Part shown: positions 1 to 8,010 of the stretch, in pieces
How positions within the stretch are numbered: position 1 is the first letter of the stretch
Layout of the letters: every line of letters starts with the position of its first letter
DNA from: Candidatus Altimarinota bacterium
Lineage (GTDB): Bacteria > Patescibacteriota > Gracilibacteria > BD1-5 > UBA6164
Assembly: GCA_027066255.1 (NCBI GenBank)
Contig: JAMOOA010000106.1
Coordinates: 1 to 10,422, forward strand
DNA: 10,422 nt
Direction of reading: 5' to 3'
The notes under the pieces: model-generated
Told to the model about the DNA's origin: nothing
What the model saw: the letters and a program-made list of their open reading frames with translations, nothing else
Databases searched by the model: none
Position numbers and translations under genes: made by a program

Positions 1-302
1 AGACAGTTTGGCCCCTATCTGCTGTAGGCGTTTAGGAATTTGAAAAGATCTGCTCCTAGTACGAGAGGACCGGAGTGGACGAACCTCTGGTGTATCGGTT
101 GCCATGTCTAATGGCACTGCCGAGTAGCTAAGTTCGGAAAGGATAACCACTGAAAGCATCTAAGTGGGAAGCCTACTTTAAGATTAGATTCCTCCACCCT
201 TGAGGTGATAAGTCCCCATGGAGACTACATGGTTGATAGGTTGTAAGTGTAAGAGTAGCGATACTCTCAGCTGAGCAATACTAATCGGACGAATGGATTT
301 TA
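1..302 (+). rRNA. rrl: 23S rRNA, 3' end (partial)
   Basis: This is the last ~300 nt of the large-subunit rRNA, cut by the left window edge. The universally conserved sarcin-ricin loop (AGTACGAGAGGACC, 58-71) is intact, followed by the GGAGTGGACGAACC stretch and the domain VI helices. The 3' end is placed by comparison with the known 23S terminus: the block around CTGAGCAATACTAATCGG is the equivalent of the CTAACCGGTACTAATGAACC block near the E. coli end. The exact last base is uncertain by a few nt because the pairing 5' end lies outside the window. No insertion is seen in this part. Confidence 0.95.
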
Positions 303-413
303 ATACTTTCAAAACGATTATTTATCTTTTGAATTTGTTCATTAGCTAACTTTGACTGGTTCGATTATTAAGAAGAAAATAAACACGTTCTTTACATAAA
401 ATTTAATGTCAGT
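303..413 (+). other. 23S-5S internal transcribed spacer
   Basis: About 110 nt of A/T-rich sequence lie between the 23S end and the 5S start. I see no tRNA, ORF or strong hairpin in it. It is expected to be transcribed and removed during rRNA maturation. Confidence 0.7.
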
Positions 414-532
414 GTCTTGGTGGTTATAACGGTTGGGGTACACCTGTTCCCATTTCGAACACAGTAGTTAAGCCAACTTGTGCCGATGGTAGTGCATCTC
501 GTAGATGTGTCAGAGTAGGTAGCTGCCAAGAC
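414..532 (+). rRNA. rrf: 5S rRNA
   Basis: A ~119-nt 5S rRNA. The terminal helix I is formed by GTCTTGG (414-420) and CCAAGAC (526-532). Diagnostic internal stretches are present: the loop B/helix III segment CCCATTTCGAACACAG and the loop E/helix IV region GCCGATGGTAGTG. Position and spacing are those of a standard 23S-5S operon end. The ends may be off by 1-2 nt. Confidence 0.93.
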
Positions 533-556
533 CTTGATATTAAATAGAAAAGAATA

Positions 557-577
557 TATAGAAGTATAGCTTCTATA
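557..577. repeat. Short inverted repeat between 5S and tRNA-Arg
   Basis: TATAGAAG (557-564) and CTTCTATA (570-577) form an 8-bp perfect stem around a 5-nt loop in the 5S-tRNA spacer. There is no T-run after it, so it does not look like a terminator. It could be a processing signal in the rRNA-tRNA precursor, or chance in A/T-rich DNA. Confidence 0.35.
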
Positions 578-593
578 CCTGTTCCATACCTTT

Positions 594-669
594 GCACGAG
601 TAGCTCAGTTGGAAGAGCAGCGCCCTTCTAAGGCGAAGGTCACAGGTTCGAGCCCTGTCTCGTGTACCA
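594..669 (+). tRNA. tRNA-Arg (anticodon UCU)
   Basis: A 76-nt cloverleaf with encoded CCA. The acceptor stem is GCACGAG/CTCGTGT with a closing G-U pair, the D stem is GCTC/GAGC, the T arm is ACAGG TTCGAGC CCTGT and the discriminator is A. The anticodon loop CTTCTAA gives UCU, which reads AGA and possibly AGG. The outermost anticodon-stem pair (27-43) is a G-A mismatch, a small irregularity. It lies directly behind 5S, so it is probably co-transcribed with the rRNA operon. Confidence 0.95.
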
Positions 670-676
670 TATAAAT

Positions 677-753
677 GGGTGATTAGCTCAGATGGCGAGA
701 GCATCTGCCTTACAAGCAGAGGGTCATAGGTTCGAGTCCTATATCACCCACCA
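677..753 (+). tRNA. tRNA-Val (anticodon UAC)
   Basis: A 77-nt cloverleaf with encoded CCA. The acceptor stem GGGTGAT/ATCACCC is fully paired, the D stem is GCTC/GAGC, the anticodon arm is TCTGC CTTACAA GCAGA (anticodon UAC, Val) and the T arm is ATAGG TTCGAGT CCTAT. It is separated from tRNA-Arg by 7 nt and followed 14 nt later by the operon terminator. It is not the glycine UCA tRNA that this genetic code needs; that gene is not in the window. Confidence 0.96.
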
Positions 754-767
754 TTTTGAAAAACATA

Positions 768-799
768 AAACCACTTCTAGAAATAGAAGTGGTTTTTTT
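768..799 (+). terminator. Rho-independent terminator of the rRNA-tRNA operon
   Basis: A 12-bp perfect stem, AAACCACTTCTA (768-779) with TAGAAGTGGTTT (784-795), closes on a GAAA tetraloop and runs into a 7-nt T tract (793-799). This is a textbook intrinsic terminator 14 nt after tRNA-Val, and it ends the 23S-5S-tRNA transcript. Confidence 0.9.
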
Positions 800-853
800 A
801 AAATTATCCTTCTTTATAGTAAGCTCATAAATTACAGAAAAATGTTCTTATAA

Positions 854-1284
854 ATACTTCCCACAGGTTGATTTCAGGTAAGCCTTTGAGTATTAAGGTG
901 AAAACTATTGAAACAAAGAGGCAAATCTCTCTTTTCTACTTTTAGTAAGTGAGAATATAAGATACTCTGATGAAAAAATTGGGAGAATTTTTTCATACTG
1001 TGAATCTGTTACAAAGCGATTGTGAAATACGAGAGAGAAGAAGATTGTATTCCTCAGATGTATGAATTGATTTGAGCAAAAAAATGCAGACAAGAGGTTT
1101 TAGGGATATATATTATAGTATAGATTTACATTTTGAAAAAAATGAGAAAATCTATACTATAATATCAAGAAAAACGGACTATAAGGAGCTCAAAAAGATG
1201 TTATAGTATACTTTTGGAGATAATTCTATATACTATGCTTCACCAATAATTGATACAAAATACAATGCTGTTCAACATAAATAA
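854..1284 (+). pseudogene. Probable decayed coding sequence, unknown family
   Basis: No intact gene fits this stretch. With UGA as Gly, frame 2 (codon starts at 854, 857 and so on) is open from after the UAA at 851 to a UAG at 1121. It gives protein-like residues such as NWENFFILGICYKAIVKY followed by EREEDCIPQMYELI. At a run of seven A (1078-1084) the more protein-like reading moves to frame 1: MQTRGFRDIYYSIDLHF, then KNEKIYTIISRKTDYKELKK. That frame is broken by a UAG at 1204-1206, yet continues as YTFGDNSIYYASPIIDTKY up to a UAA at 1282-1284, overlapping the start of the next gene by 20 nt. One frameshift plus one stop suggests a dead gene. The alternative is an intact 78-residue frame from ATG 970 to UAG 1206. 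I do not recognise the family, and only three short blocks look protein-like, so this could be non-coding DNA. Confidence 0.35.
1110..1165. repeat. Perfect 18-bp inverted repeat / long hairpin
   Basis: The arms at 1110-1127 (ATATTATAGTATAGATTT) and 1148-1165 are exact reverse complements. The 20-nt space holds a second nested stem, CATTTT/AAAATG around a GAAA tetraloop, so almost the whole element folds into one hairpin. No T-run follows on either strand, so it is not a standard terminator. The core TTATAGTATA recurs as a direct copy at 1201-1210, and its partial reverse complement TATACTAT lies at 1229-1236. It may be an operator, a small mobile palindrome or a structured RNA; the sequence does not decide. 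Confidence 0.6.
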
Positions 1285-2188
1285 AAACTTTCTTATCGGA
1301 TCCTTGGCTATTTTCACTGCTGCAGTTATGTGGAGTTTAGATGGAACATTGATTCGTCCAAATTTTTACGAATTTCCAGCGATGAATATAGTTCTCTTAG
1401 AGCATTTTTTCTGAGCGCTTTTATTGTCTCCATTTCTCTTCTGGGGATGGAAAAGGATATGAGAAATGTCTCAAAAGACTATGCTGAGCCTTGTATGGGT
1501 GTCATTTTTTTGAGGTCTTTTAGGAACGCTTCTTATTACCGAAGCATATTTTGCAGCATTTCGTGGAGAAACTACTTTCGCAACAGTCGTAATACTTCAA
1601 AAACTTCAACCAGTATTTGCCTTGTTTTTTGCAAGTATGATTCTCAAAGAGAAACTCTCAGGATGGTTCTATAGTTGGGCAGCAGTGGCTCTTTTTTCAG
1701 CATACATGATAGCTTTTGGCTCTTTAGGAACATCTATTTTCTCTATTGAAATATTCGGAACTCCCGCATTTTACGCAATGCTTGCTGCATTTGCCTTTGG
1801 TTCTTCTACAGTATTCGGGAAGAATTTAGTAACGGACCTCGGCTTTCGAGTATCAGCAGCTCTCAGGTTTACTCTGACAGCTGTTTTGAGTTTCTTTGTG
1901 GTACTTATTCTTTGAGACTTTTCGAGTATTTCTCAGCTTTCTTCTTTTCATTGGCAACTTCTGGCTATTGTTGTCTGTACGAGTGGAGCAGGAGCACTTT
2001 TTCTCTATTACTTTGGACTCAGAAAAGTTACAGCCTCAAGTGCTACGATATTTGAACTTGCTTGGCCTCTTTCAGCTATATTTTTTGACTGGTATTTTCA
2101 TGAGAATATCCTTAGCTCTACACAAATTATCTTTTCAGTAGTACTTCTTGTAAGTTTCTTTATGATTATTGAAGAAAATAAAAAATAA
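1265..2188 (+). CDS. EamA/DMT-family membrane transporter
   Basis: A 307-residue integral membrane protein once UGA is read as Gly (four UGA codons); with the standard code it is broken into pieces. It has about ten hydrophobic segments arranged as two EamA repeats. The first repeat ends in the family-typical stretch VVILQKLQPVFALFFAS then LKEKLS, and the second in ATIFELAWPLSAIFF followed by the HEN motif. This is the drug/metabolite transporter superfamily, which exports or exchanges small metabolites such as amino acids, nucleosides or sugars across the cytoplasmic membrane. The substrate cannot be read from sequence. ATG 1265 is chosen because it precedes the first membrane segment (FLIGSLAIFTAAVMW) and the next upstream in-frame codons hit a UAA. 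There is no Shine-Dalgarno sequence. The next gene starts 4 nt after its stop, so they are one transcription unit. Confidence 0.85.
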
Positions 2189-2192
2189 AACT

Positions 2193-3296
2193 ATGCATAA
2201 CTATTTGCTCACATCAACCCTCTGACTTGAAGCTCTTGTAAAAAAAGAGGTTCAGAGACAAGGATATACTATCACGGAAGTTCAGGATAAAGCTATTTAT
2301 TTTGAGTGAGAGATAGAGGCTATAGCACGTATGAATCTTTGGAGTCGTTTTGGAAATATATTGTATCTGGTTTTTGAGGAGCAGAAGAACATGAGAGACT
2401 TTGATACATATTTTGATACCATCTACAACTTAGACTGGAAAAAACATGTTCCCTCAGGATATGAAGTACATATCAAAGCCACAGCTATCAAATCCGAACT
2501 ATGAGCTCCCTCTACACTTCAAGCACTCGCAAAGAAGGCCATAGTGAAGTCACTTGTAGGAGACAACATTCTCAGAGAAGATTCGACCAAAGGAACACTC
2601 GAGGTACGTATCCTCATGGAAAACAATACACTTCGCGTTCTTCTCAATACCTCAGGAAAATGACTTCACAAAAGAGGATATAGGGAGATGACGGGAGAAG
2701 CACCTATCAAGGAAAACATAGCAGCAGCACTCGTAATACTTTCGCAATGGAAGTTCCGTGAACCATTATACGATGTGTTTTGTGGAAGTGGAACTATCCC
2801 TATAGAGGCAGCCATGATAGCAAAAAACCAAGCCCCAGGACTTACCAGAAGCTTTGCTTTCCAAAACTGGGAATGGGTGCCATATGACTTACTCGAAAAA
2901 GAAAGAAAACTTGCAAAGGGGAAGGAGTTTTCGGGAGAGTATACTATATACGCTTCTGACACAGACAAGAGAGTTCTTGAAACAGCCAAAAGAAACGCAA
3001 AGTTTGCGTGAGTTGAGGATTGCATTCGTTTTCAGTGTATGGACTATAAAAACATTATAGATAAACAGATTCATGGTTGGCTGGTTTCCAATCCTCCCTA
3101 TGGAGAAAGACTGGAAGACTTTGATATAGAGTCTATTCATAAAGATATGGCTCAGCTTTTCGCAAAAAATAAAGAGATTCAATGAGGAGTGATCACTTCT
3201 CACGAAGCATTTGATTCATACTCCAGAGCAAAGTATAAAAAAAGAAAGCTCTACAATGGATGAGAACTTTGCTATTTTTATAGGAAGGTTTCTTAA
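2193..3296 (+). CDS. RlmL/THUMP-type 23S rRNA guanine-N2 methyltransferase
   Basis: A 367-residue protein with seven UGA codons. The N-terminal ~160 residues match the ferredoxin-like plus THUMP RNA-binding region of the YcbY/RlmL and YpsC group (TSTLGLEALVKKEV start, GLHKRGYR at 157-164). The Rossmann methyltransferase domain follows, with the SAM-binding motif DVFCGSGTIPIEAA (194-207) and catalytic motif NPPY (300-303, then GERL). The family transfers a methyl group from S-adenosylmethionine to N2 of a guanine in 23S rRNA (G2445 in E. coli). Length fits the single-domain form, not the RlmKL fusion of enterobacteria, so it is nearer the YpsC type. UGA stands at conserved glycines, for example 157. 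ATG 2193 follows the transporter stop by 4 nt. The UAA stop overlaps that of the convergent HAD gene. The exact target guanine is inferred. Confidence 0.9.
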
Positions 3297-3865
3297 GAAA
3301 ATATAGCCTCGTATATATCTTGAAATGAAGCAACAAGTTTGGTTGGATTAGCTTTTTTAAGAGCAATCTTTTCATGATATCATCCCTCTATTCAGAGAGT
3401 TAATACTCATGCTTCTTTTCATTCTAGAATATCTCCAACAGTGTCAGTGATAAACCAATCTTGAGACGATGTGCTTAAACGTTGAAGCTTTTCTACTTTA
3501 CTACTCCCAGATTCTCTTCCAAGAACTCTCGTAAACATATCATCTATTTCATTGTGCTTCAAAAGAGCTTCAATATTTTTTTCTTCTCATGAGCTACATA
3601 TGGAGAGAGTTGCTTTTTCATTGAGTCGCTTTAATTCATCCTTGATTTCTGGAGATATGCTTCTTTGAGATTGTTCGAGGAATATAAAATTATGATATCA
3701 TTCCCAGTCAACATCTTTTAAAAACTCAGCAGTAAATATATTTCACATAAAAGCAGCTCTAAAGTCATCGAGTGATATATCTTTACCTGAAAATTCGCAG
3801 AATTTTCTGACGTGGAATTTAAAACTATTATCGATGACACCATCGTGGTCGAAAATAAGATGCAT
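3293..3865 (-). CDS. HAD-superfamily phosphatase (phosphoglycolate phosphatase-like)
   Basis: A 190-residue protein with seven UGA codons. The four HAD motifs are all visible: I, FDHDGVID with nucleophile D6 and acid/base D8; II, the serine pair in ICSSGE at 91-92; III, lysine 123 in SSKVEKL; IV, TDTVGDILEG with D141 and D145. Residues 13-80 form a small alpha-helical cap (C1 type), and the C-terminal KANPTKLVASFQDI resembles the end of phosphoglycolate phosphatase-like members. It should hydrolyse a small phosphomonoester in the cytoplasm; the substrate is unknown. It starts 11 nt after the prs stop and is the last gene of the leftward run, which could hint at sugar-phosphate or nucleotide housekeeping. 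No Shine-Dalgarno is seen. Its stop shares TTAA with the convergent methyltransferase gene. Confidence 0.85.
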
Positions 3866-3876
3866 GGGAAGTATGG

Positions 3877-5091
3877 TTAAGCTGCCTTATCAAGTAACTT
3901 TTTTCATATTCTTCTTACTTGTCGTTTCAAGAATTGAATAACTTTCCCTGAAGACTTAGGTATAGAAGTATAGTCGCCTATATCTCATCTATCTACTCAT
4001 AATCACTTGTAAATACCAGTTATAGTATTAGCAAGTATATTCTTAGTTTCTATTACCTTAATAAAATCTGGAAGATTCTCTTTGTTTATAGAGTCTGTAA
4101 TATAAATATTTTGTACTATTCAATTCGATTCTTCTCTAATTCTCGTTAATCGCTCAATGGCTTTTCCATTCAACATTCAGTGGGTTACTCCAACATTTAT
4201 ACTCTTAGGTTTCTTTTTGAGCATTTTCCTAATAAGAGTTTCCATTGTACCTCATGTATCAAGCATATCATCATGAATAAATACATCTTTTCACTCAACA
4301 TCACCATATATATTGATTTCTTCAACAGAGTTCATTATAGAGTAATCTCTTTTTTTGATAACAGTTATATTGTTGAGTTTAAATTGCTTAGATATTGCCT
4401 GTATAGTTTTGTCTCATCATTGGTCTGCACCTGATAATACAGTGTTGTCTTTTGTAAGTCAAACATCCCTCATACATTCTTCAACAAACCAACCAGTATA
4501 GAGATTAATAAAATTCGTTCATTTAAAGGCACTTTTTGAGGCAGGATTGTGGATATCCATCGTTATACAATAACCATCCCTCTCCGTTATCCCTGCTATC
4601 CATCATCCTATTACATCTATGGAAGCAGATTGTCTTTTTTCAGGAGTAGTCTTATCTTGTCTCGCATAAGGAACACAGGATTGAACAAGGTTCACAGTTC
4701 TAGCTCCATTATCCCTTATAGAGTTTAAAAGAAGTAAATCATGCATAAGTTTTCGATCTAGGTCATTTTTTCTGACGCTCAGATCTTTGGATTCGTAATC
4801 CCCACTAGGATCAGAAAATAAATATACATGCTTTCATCTTACACTTTTTGTCAATGTAGATATTGATTCTCAACATTCGAAACTTTCATATTCAGGTATT
4901 ATTTCCATTGTAACCTTCTCGTTCCTTGCTATATCAGAACTATTTTCTCTTCACTTATCTAGTATTCATTGAATTTGAGCCATAGTAGCTTTTACTAAGG
5001 ATTCAGTGTCAGCAGTACCAATTAAATGAAGTCAAAACGTATTAGTTTCTTCACCATTCACAAAACTTTGTAGTCAAGATTTAGCAGACAT
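3877..5091 (-). CDS. prs: Ribose-phosphate diphosphokinase (PRPP synthetase), long divergent form
   Basis: A 404-residue protein with 19 UGA codons, clearly longer than the usual ~315. It makes 5-phosphoribosyl 1-diphosphate from ribose 5-phosphate and ATP. Family landmarks in order: SVRGKHVYLF (83-92), PYARQDK (141-147), metal-site MDIH (178-181), a GADQGGDKTI block (221-230) matching the usual SPDxGG, the PRPP loop DDMLDTGGT (274-282) and ITDSI (331-335). UGA codes the first glycine of the loop (G280). The extra length is an N-terminal block of ~60 residues and a basic tail (~372-404, rich in K and R). The PYARQDK loop diverges from the standard sequence after its first residues, so the flexible loop may differ. 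Leu and Ile codons are more A/T-rich (TTA, CTA, ATA) than in pheS or rlmL. It has its own promoter and lies 71 nt behind apbE. Confidence 0.87.
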
Positions 5092-5126
5092 GAGTTTAAA
5101 ATATTTAATAAGAAATAATTACCTAT

Positions 5127-5154
5127 TTTATACTAAAATATAATTCATTATCAA
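5127..5154 (-). promoter_or_regulatory. Sigma-70-type promoter in front of prs
   Basis: On the minus strand, TTGATA (-35, plus-strand 5149-5154), a 16-nt spacer and TATAAA (-10, 5127-5132) precede the prs ATG with about 35 nt between -10 and start. Each hexamer matches the consensus at five of six positions. It lies just after the apbE stop, so prs and the HAD gene can be transcribed without the upstream genes. Confidence 0.5.
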
Positions 5155-5162
5155 ACCAATTT

Positions 5163-6005
5163 TTAATATAATGTCAAATACTTGTTAAAACCTTGTGAAC
5201 AGTGTATCTTTCCAGTTTTGGAAATAATGAGTGCCTCTAATCCTGGAGTTACCTCAAGGAGTTTCAGCGACTTCTTTAATGGACAAACAAAAAGAGCTGT
5301 TGCATAGGCATCGGCAAATACTCAAAGTTTATGAGTGACATATACGATGAGTATTTCATTTGGAGATTCTCATGTTTTTGGATTGATGAGGTGATGCTTT
5401 CATTTGAGTTTTCTTCTTTCTCCAGAACTGGATGCAAATGACAAATCGGTACAAGAGAGTTCTCCTATGAGCTTTTTAGGACGAAGAGGATCCTCGAGTC
5501 CGATAGTTTCGGTTCCTTTGACTCTGATATCTCCTCAGAAATTGAGAGTAAATTTATCGTATTTATTTTCAAGAATGTCATATACTACATCGAGCATATA
5601 TCATTTTCAGAGAGATCCGAGATCTATTTGAATTCATCTCTTGAGAGTGACAGTATTGCCTGATAAAGTAACATGAGAACTTCAGATATTTTCTTTTTTT
5701 ATTTTTTGAGAGATTCCATATCCAGCATTTTCGAGAAAAGGAAGAAGAGTGATATCAAAGTATCAATCGCTGGAAGTGTGAAGCTCTTGAGCGATTTTTA
5801 AAAGATACGATAACTCTCTATCAATCTTACCTTTTCATGACCTGTTGAGCTGGGCTAGAAAATTATCCTTTCTAAAACGAGAATATTTCTGTTCAAATTC
5901 TTTTATACAGAAAAAACACTCATCAATATCTGCTTGATGAATGTTTGTATTGTATACAATTATTTCTAGAAGAGTTCCAAGAGCTTCTTTTTTGAAGGTA
6001 GGCAT
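5163..6005 (-). CDS. apbE: ApbE, FAD:protein FMN transferase
   Basis: A 280-residue protein with ten UGA codons. ApbE moves FMN from FAD onto a Thr or Ser hydroxyl of an acceptor protein in a Mg-dependent reaction. Landmarks in order: EALGT (7-11), DGYFDIT (80-86), DLGSLGKGY (128-136), NFGGDI (155-160), ASSSGERR (191-198), HHLINPKTG (204-212) and FADAYATA (230-237), whose D232 is the expected metal ligand. UGA codes glycines in GKGY, NFGG and PKTG. ATG 6005 begins three bases after the UAG of the preceding lipoprotein gene and in the same frame, so it is probably translated by re-initiation. There is no signal peptide or lipobox at this start, unlike most exported ApbE proteins. The gene before it encodes the likely acceptor. 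Confidence 0.93.
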
Positions 6006-6008
6006 AGA

Positions 6009-6746
6009 CTACATATCTTTAAGAGCAGCTTTGAAAGCACCTGTTGTGAGGCTTGATCCTCCAACGACACCGATACTTTGTGCTTCCTCAAGAGTTTTTC
6101 CAGAAACTATAGAGTTTATAGAGTCAGAAAATGATGCTATACGTACTTTTCCGATATCGCTCACGCTTCAAGCCTGTACCGTTACTCCTGAAATATTATC
6201 ACCAGATGTACGAATAGTAAAACTGAGAGATTCTTCCCCTCCTGGAGAAGTATATGTCTGATTGAGTTCAATCACCTTACTGACAGGAGTTTTTATTTTT
6301 TCATCTACTGGAATAACGGGTTCAGGAGTGTCTAGTTCTTCTACTTTTGGTGGGTTTTCAGTAGCAGGGTCATCACTGATTTCTCCGACAGGAAGTTCCT
6401 CTTCCTTTGGGGGTTTCGGTATTGCACCAGTATCTTGATTTTCCTTCTCAGCTACTCTATTTTCCCCTCTCTTTTGTTCAGACTCTTCACCATCCTGTTC
6501 TTCTTTCTCTAAAAAACCATCCAGAGTTTCTAACAAATTATCTTCTTCTTTAGCATTAACTTCATCATTACTGATATCTTCCCCTTCTCTAGAAGTAGAT
6601 TCCTCTACAGTAGGAGTCTCCACATTATTTAGATTTTCTATTGGAGCAAGTGTATCAACGACTTCTACAGGTATTTTTTCAGAGTCATTATTACAACTTG
6701 CAAGCAAGAAAATAGTCACAAGGAGAATGAGGTACTTTTTCTGCAT
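6009..6746 (-). CDS. Lipoprotein with C-terminal FMN-binding (flavinylation) domain
   Basis: A 245-residue protein. Residues 1-18 are a lipoprotein signal peptide (charged QKK, hydrophobic core, lipobox LASC with C18 as the lipidation site). Residues ~19-150 are a low-complexity, strongly acidic and proline-containing linker (many E, D, P), probably an extended stalk. Residues ~155-245 resemble an FMN_bind domain, ending in VVGGSSLTTGAFKAALKD. This aligns with the flavinylation motif SGATxTS of NqrC, RnfG and PplA-type proteins, with Ser232 in the place of the FMN-carrying Thr. It has one UGA codon (6168-6170). It starts 17 nt behind pheS and is followed directly by apbE. Inferred role: a membrane-anchored flavin electron carrier outside the cytoplasmic membrane. 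The domain call rests on the motif and on the neighbouring apbE; the motif is not canonical. Confidence 0.78.
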
Positions 6747-6763
6747 AGGAGAAAAATTAGTAT

Positions 6764-7831
<1,068 letters not shown>

Positions 7832-7861
7832 AACAGGGTTTATTCTATATATAGTGGGGTT

Positions 7862-7889
7862 ACTATAAGAAAAGCACTTGCAAAATCAA
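7862..7889 (-). promoter_or_regulatory. Promoter of the pheS operon
   Basis: On the minus strand, TTGATT (-35, plus-strand 7884-7889), a 16-nt spacer and TATAGT (-10, 7862-7867) lie about 30 nt before the pheS ATG. It is the only good promoter seen upstream of pheS, the lipoprotein gene and apbE. I see no T-box, leader peptide or terminator in the short leader, so no attenuation of pheS is evident. Confidence 0.5.
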
Positions 7890-7954
7890 AGTTTTTCTCC
7901 AAAAAGAAGGGCAAGATACAGTATATTAATTTTATATTAAAAAATGGCTTTTTC

Positions 7955-7982
7955 TTGAGGGTGAGTTGTTTTTAGGTATAGT
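7955..7982 (+). promoter_or_regulatory. Promoter of the restriction-modification gene
   Basis: TTGAGG (-35, 7955-7960), a 16-nt spacer and TATAGT (-10, 7977-7982) lie 28 nt before the ATG at 8011. The -10 and the spacer length are the same as in the divergent pheS promoter ~90 nt away. I see no C-protein-like operator repeat in the divergent region. Confidence 0.5.
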
Positions 7983-8010
7983 AAAAGAAATACTTTTTAG
8001 GAAAAATATT

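Larger units (their letters stand above)
7832..8010. promoter_or_regulatory. Divergent intergenic region between pheS and the restriction gene
   Basis: A 179-bp A/T-rich stretch that carries the two back-to-back promoters listed separately. A frame on the plus strand (7760-7975) passes through, but it is largely antisense to pheS and looks like a shadow. I see no other gene or RNA structure here. Confidence 0.6.

Noticed and set aside
905..1093. 62-residue frame on the minus strand
   Set aside because: It starts from TTG, is rich in F, S and L as expected from antisense of A/G-rich coding-like DNA, and matches no family.
1330..1674. 114-residue plus-strand frame inside the transporter gene
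   Set aside because: It is an out-of-frame shadow; the transporter frame through the same bases gives EamA residues when UGA is Gly.
2666..3025. 119-residue minus-strand frame
   Set aside because: Antisense to the methyltransferase, whose SAM motif is coded on the other strand in the same place.
5404..6261. Two plus-strand frames (75 and 106 residues)
   Set aside because: Both are antisense to apbE and the lipoprotein gene and have no recognisable content.
6168..6746. Lipoprotein ending at 6168 as a 192-residue protein
   Set aside because: The end there is a UGA, read as Gly here; the frame goes on to UAG at 6009 and only then includes the flavinylation motif.
5163..6746. A single fused lipoprotein-FMN_bind-ApbE protein
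   Set aside because: The frame is continuous except for one UAG at 6009-6011. UAG is not known to be reassigned in this group, so two genes are annotated; the case is kept as a finding.
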